Of a stretch of 64,000 bases of DNA, positions 62,630-64,000 are shown piece by piece. The notes below the pieces were generated by a model. The model made no database searches, was not told where the DNA came from, and saw only the letters and a list, made by a program, of their open reading frames with translations. Within the stretch, counting starts at the first letter, position 1, and the number at the start of each line of letters is the position of its first letter. The position numbers and the translations under genes were made by a program. The DNA comes from an uncultured Clostridia bacterium (lineage in GTDB: Bacteria > Bacillota > Clostridia > UBA1381), in the NCBI GenBank assembly GCA_934454145.1, contig CAKSFT010000009.1:1-64000 (forward strand), read 5' to 3'.

Positions 62630-62662
62630 CCCCCAAAAAGCATCTGCTTTTTGGGGGCTTTT
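62630..62662 (+). terminator. terminator of the esterase gene
   Basis: The 13 bp stem CCCCCAAAAAGCA and its complement are followed by CTTTTTAT. Confidence 0.9.
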
Positions 62663-62672
62663 TATCTTTTTA

Positions 62673-62701
62673 TTGACACCAAAAAGGAGCCATGATATAC
62701 T
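62673..62701 (+). promoter_or_regulatory. sigma-A-type promoter of the truncated DUF4062-like gene
   Basis: TTGACA, 17 bases, TATACT, intact although the gene it serves is broken. Confidence 0.65.
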
Positions 62702-62737
62702 AAAAAATATAAATTCACTTTCCCCGGAGAATTAACT

Positions 62738-62974
62738 ATGAAAAAAATTAAAATCTTTATCGGCTCATCAATTGTCGACCTGCATGACGACAGACTGTCC
62801 ATCGTATCATTTATTCAAGAATTAAACAACAAATATATAGACCGCGATTGCCCCCCTAAAAATATGATTTTATGTATAATTTTTTTCTTGCTATCAACAA
62901 ACCTCGCCGCTCGGCATACCCGTGTACGCCGTCGAGTAGTAACCCAAAGCAAAGGCTTTGGATCAGTTTGTTAA
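62738..62974 (+). pseudogene. truncated DUF4062-like gene start
   Basis: The first 38 or so codons (KIKIFIGSSIVDLHDDRLSI, then VSFIQELNNKYIDRDC) look like the N terminus of DUF4062 proteins, which are usually fused to NTPase or repeat domains in large, possibly defence-related proteins. After about 62851 the frame leaves this similarity, enters a structured non-coding element and stops at 62974. Promoter and Shine-Dalgarno (CCGGAGAA) are intact, so a deletion or insertion seems to have removed the rest of the gene. Confidence 0.5.
62896..62972. other. compact three-way-junction element, possible structured RNA or mobile-element end
   Basis: A closing stem AACAAAC (62896-62902) pairs with GTTTGTT (62966-62972). 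It encloses two hairpins: CTCG...CGAG with inner CGGCATAC/GTACGCCG (62912-62931, one G-T pair, loop CCGT), and CCAAAGC/GCTTTGG (62944-62961, loop AAAG). It folds on either strand. It is richer in GC than its surroundings and sits where the DUF4062-like frame is broken. Not recognised as a tRNA or known riboswitch. Confidence 0.5.
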
Positions 62975-62999
62975 TTCCAAAGCTTTTTCCTAACCTCTC

Positions 63000-63051
63000 T
63001 AAAAAAATAAAGGGGCTGTTTAAAAAATCAAATGACTTTTTAAACAGCCCC
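63000..63051. terminator. terminator of glnN, bidirectional
   Basis: The arms GGGGCTGTTTAAAAA (63012-63026) and their exact complement (63037-63051) have a 10-base loop with a T-run on the minus side. It has the same core as several other terminators in the window. Confidence 0.85.
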
Positions 63052-63065
63052 TTATATTTTCTTTG

Positions 63066-64000
63066 TCAAATCTTATAAAGCAACTCCGTATATGTCGGGA
63101 ACGGCCAATAATCCTTTGCGACAACTGTTTCCAAATCGTCCGCAACTGCCCTGAGTTCGTCCATTGCCGACAAAACTTTTGCCCTGTAATATTTTGCCAC
63201 ATCGAGTGCCTCGCCGGACGGAATCCCTTCCTTGACAGCCTCAAGCGCAGATATCTTTTCTGCCAGCTTCTCTGTCTTTTCTGCCAGTCCCGCAACCGAT
63301 GCCTTTTCCACAGGCACCTTGATTCCGATTGACTCTTTTGTTGCGACTCCTTTTGCCAAATCATTTGTATACTTTATGCATGCCGGGAGGATTTCCTGTT
63401 TTGCCATTTCCAAAGCCGTAAGCATTTCAATATTGATAATTTTTGAATATTCTTCAATAAGTATTTCACAGCGTGAGTGTGTTTCAACTTCTGTCAGCAC
63501 GCCCATCTTTGCAAATGCCTTCAGATTCTTTTCCGAAACAAGCTCCGGCACAGCGTCAACAGTCGATTTCAGGTTTGGCAAACCTCTCTTTTCTGCCTCT
63601 TCAACCCATTCGTCAGAATAACCGTTACCGTTGAATATGATTCTGTCATGTTTCTTGATTATGTCAATAACAATATCCATCACATCTTCGCCATTGTCCA
63701 ATCTGTCGGCGATGTCAGAAAGCGTCGCCGCGACAGCTGTGTTGATTGCCGTATTGATGCCGGCAATTGCCTGTGCCGAACCCGGCATTCTGAATTCAAA
63801 ACGGTTCCCCGTAAAGGCAAACGGTGATGTTCTGTTTCTGTCGGTCGTGTCCTTCTTGATTGCCGGGACAGCGTCAACACCGATAGAGATTTTGCTGAGT
63901 GTTTCCTCAACAGGTGTTGTGCCTTCCTTCAGCGCTGTTATAACATCTTCAAGCTGTTTGCCGAGGAAAATCGAAACAATCGCCGGGGGTGCTTCGTTTG
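63066..64000 (-). CDS. glnN: type III glutamine synthetase (3' part, start outside the window)
   Basis: This is the C-terminal 311 residues of a GSIII (GlnN) enzyme, which makes glutamine from glutamate and ammonia. The visible part begins at NEAPPAIVSIFLGKQLEDV and contains the GSIII block NRTSPFAFTGNRFEFRMPGS. It continues with KHDRIIFNGNGYSDEWVEEA and a long helical tail ending YWPFPTYTELLYKI, as in the family. It runs off the right edge in frame. It ends with TGA and a strong terminator. Confidence 0.95.
   Translation of the reverse strand, partial: NEAPPAIVSIFLGKQLEDVITALKEGTTPVEETLSKISIGVDAVPAIKKDTTDRNRTSPFAFTGNRFEFRMPGSAQAIAGINTAINTAVAATLSDIADRLDNGEDVMDIVIDIIKKHDRIIFNGNGYSDEWVEEAEKRGLPNLKSTVDAVPELVSEKNLKAFAKMGVLTEVETHSRCEILIEEYSKIINIEMLTALEMAKQEILPACIKYTNDLAKGVATKESIGIKVPVEKASVAGLAEKTEKLAEKISALEAVKEGIPSGEALDVAKYYRAKVLSAMDELRAVADDLETVVAKDYWPFPTYTELLYKI

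Noticed and set aside
62896..62972. tRNA gene
   Set aside because: The 7 bp closing stem looks like an acceptor stem, but there is no T-loop consensus, no normal D-arm and only two inner hairpins.

Overview
The window looks like chromosomal DNA from a spore-forming Bacillota of the class Clostridia. The support is spoVAD, spoVAE and lonB, a Bacillus-like order of mutL/mutS/ylbF/miaB and of yhbY/nadD/yqeK/rsfS, AddAB instead of RecBCD, type III glutamine synthetase, an SLH-anchored protein, a copper-amine-oxidase-like N-terminal domain on a secreted hydrolase, strong GGAGG ribosome binding sites, and many TTGACA-17-TATAAT type promoters. I saw no rRNA, tRNA, CRISPR array, prophage or complete insertion sequence. 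Nearly everything is core genome, broken by short dispersed repeats and a few accessory modules.

Left part (1-27 kb, almost all minus strand): a tandem repeat of about 107 bp lies at the edge. Next is the mismatch-repair/tRNA-modification cluster miaB-ylbF-mutS-mutL. The plus-strand gene pheA faces a purine nucleoside uptake operon (BMP lipoprotein, NupO-like ATPase, two permeases) preceded by xpt. A long housekeeping run follows, read right to left: yhbY, a nadD-yqeK fusion, rsfS, leuS, truA, a DUF5711-like anchored protein, a cvpA-like gene and rho. Then come a secreted SH3/NlpC-P60 peptidoglycan hydrolase and the rnr/RlmL-type methyltransferase pair.

Middle (27-41 kb): secD-secF and an OmpR-type two-component system on the plus strand. 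On the minus strand lie pyrophosphatase, the sporulation genes lonB, spoVAD and spoVAE (with a good sigma-G promoter candidate buried in the lonB stop codon), a divergent PAP2 protein, and nusB-xseA-xseB-ispA.

Right part (40-64 kb): a DUF6323/DUF6179-like pair whose second gene appears frameshifted; a ydjI-ydjG-ydjH-like membrane-stress cassette without a pspA gene; manA plus a small membrane protein; an SLH/von Willebrand A surface protein; addB-addA and a His-rich coiled-coil membrane protein; an M14 carboxypeptidase; an orphan DUF3502-type solute-binding lipoprotein; an XRE regulator paired with a membrane-anchored ImmA/IrrE-type protease; a secreted esterase; a truncated DUF4062-like gene joined to a compact three-way-junction element; and the 3' part of glnN.

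Two dispersed sequence families stand out. One is a set of short palindromic elements ending in GGGTAATYGTAAAA, three of them flanked by 10-13 bp direct repeats. The other is a set of closely similar long-stem terminators.
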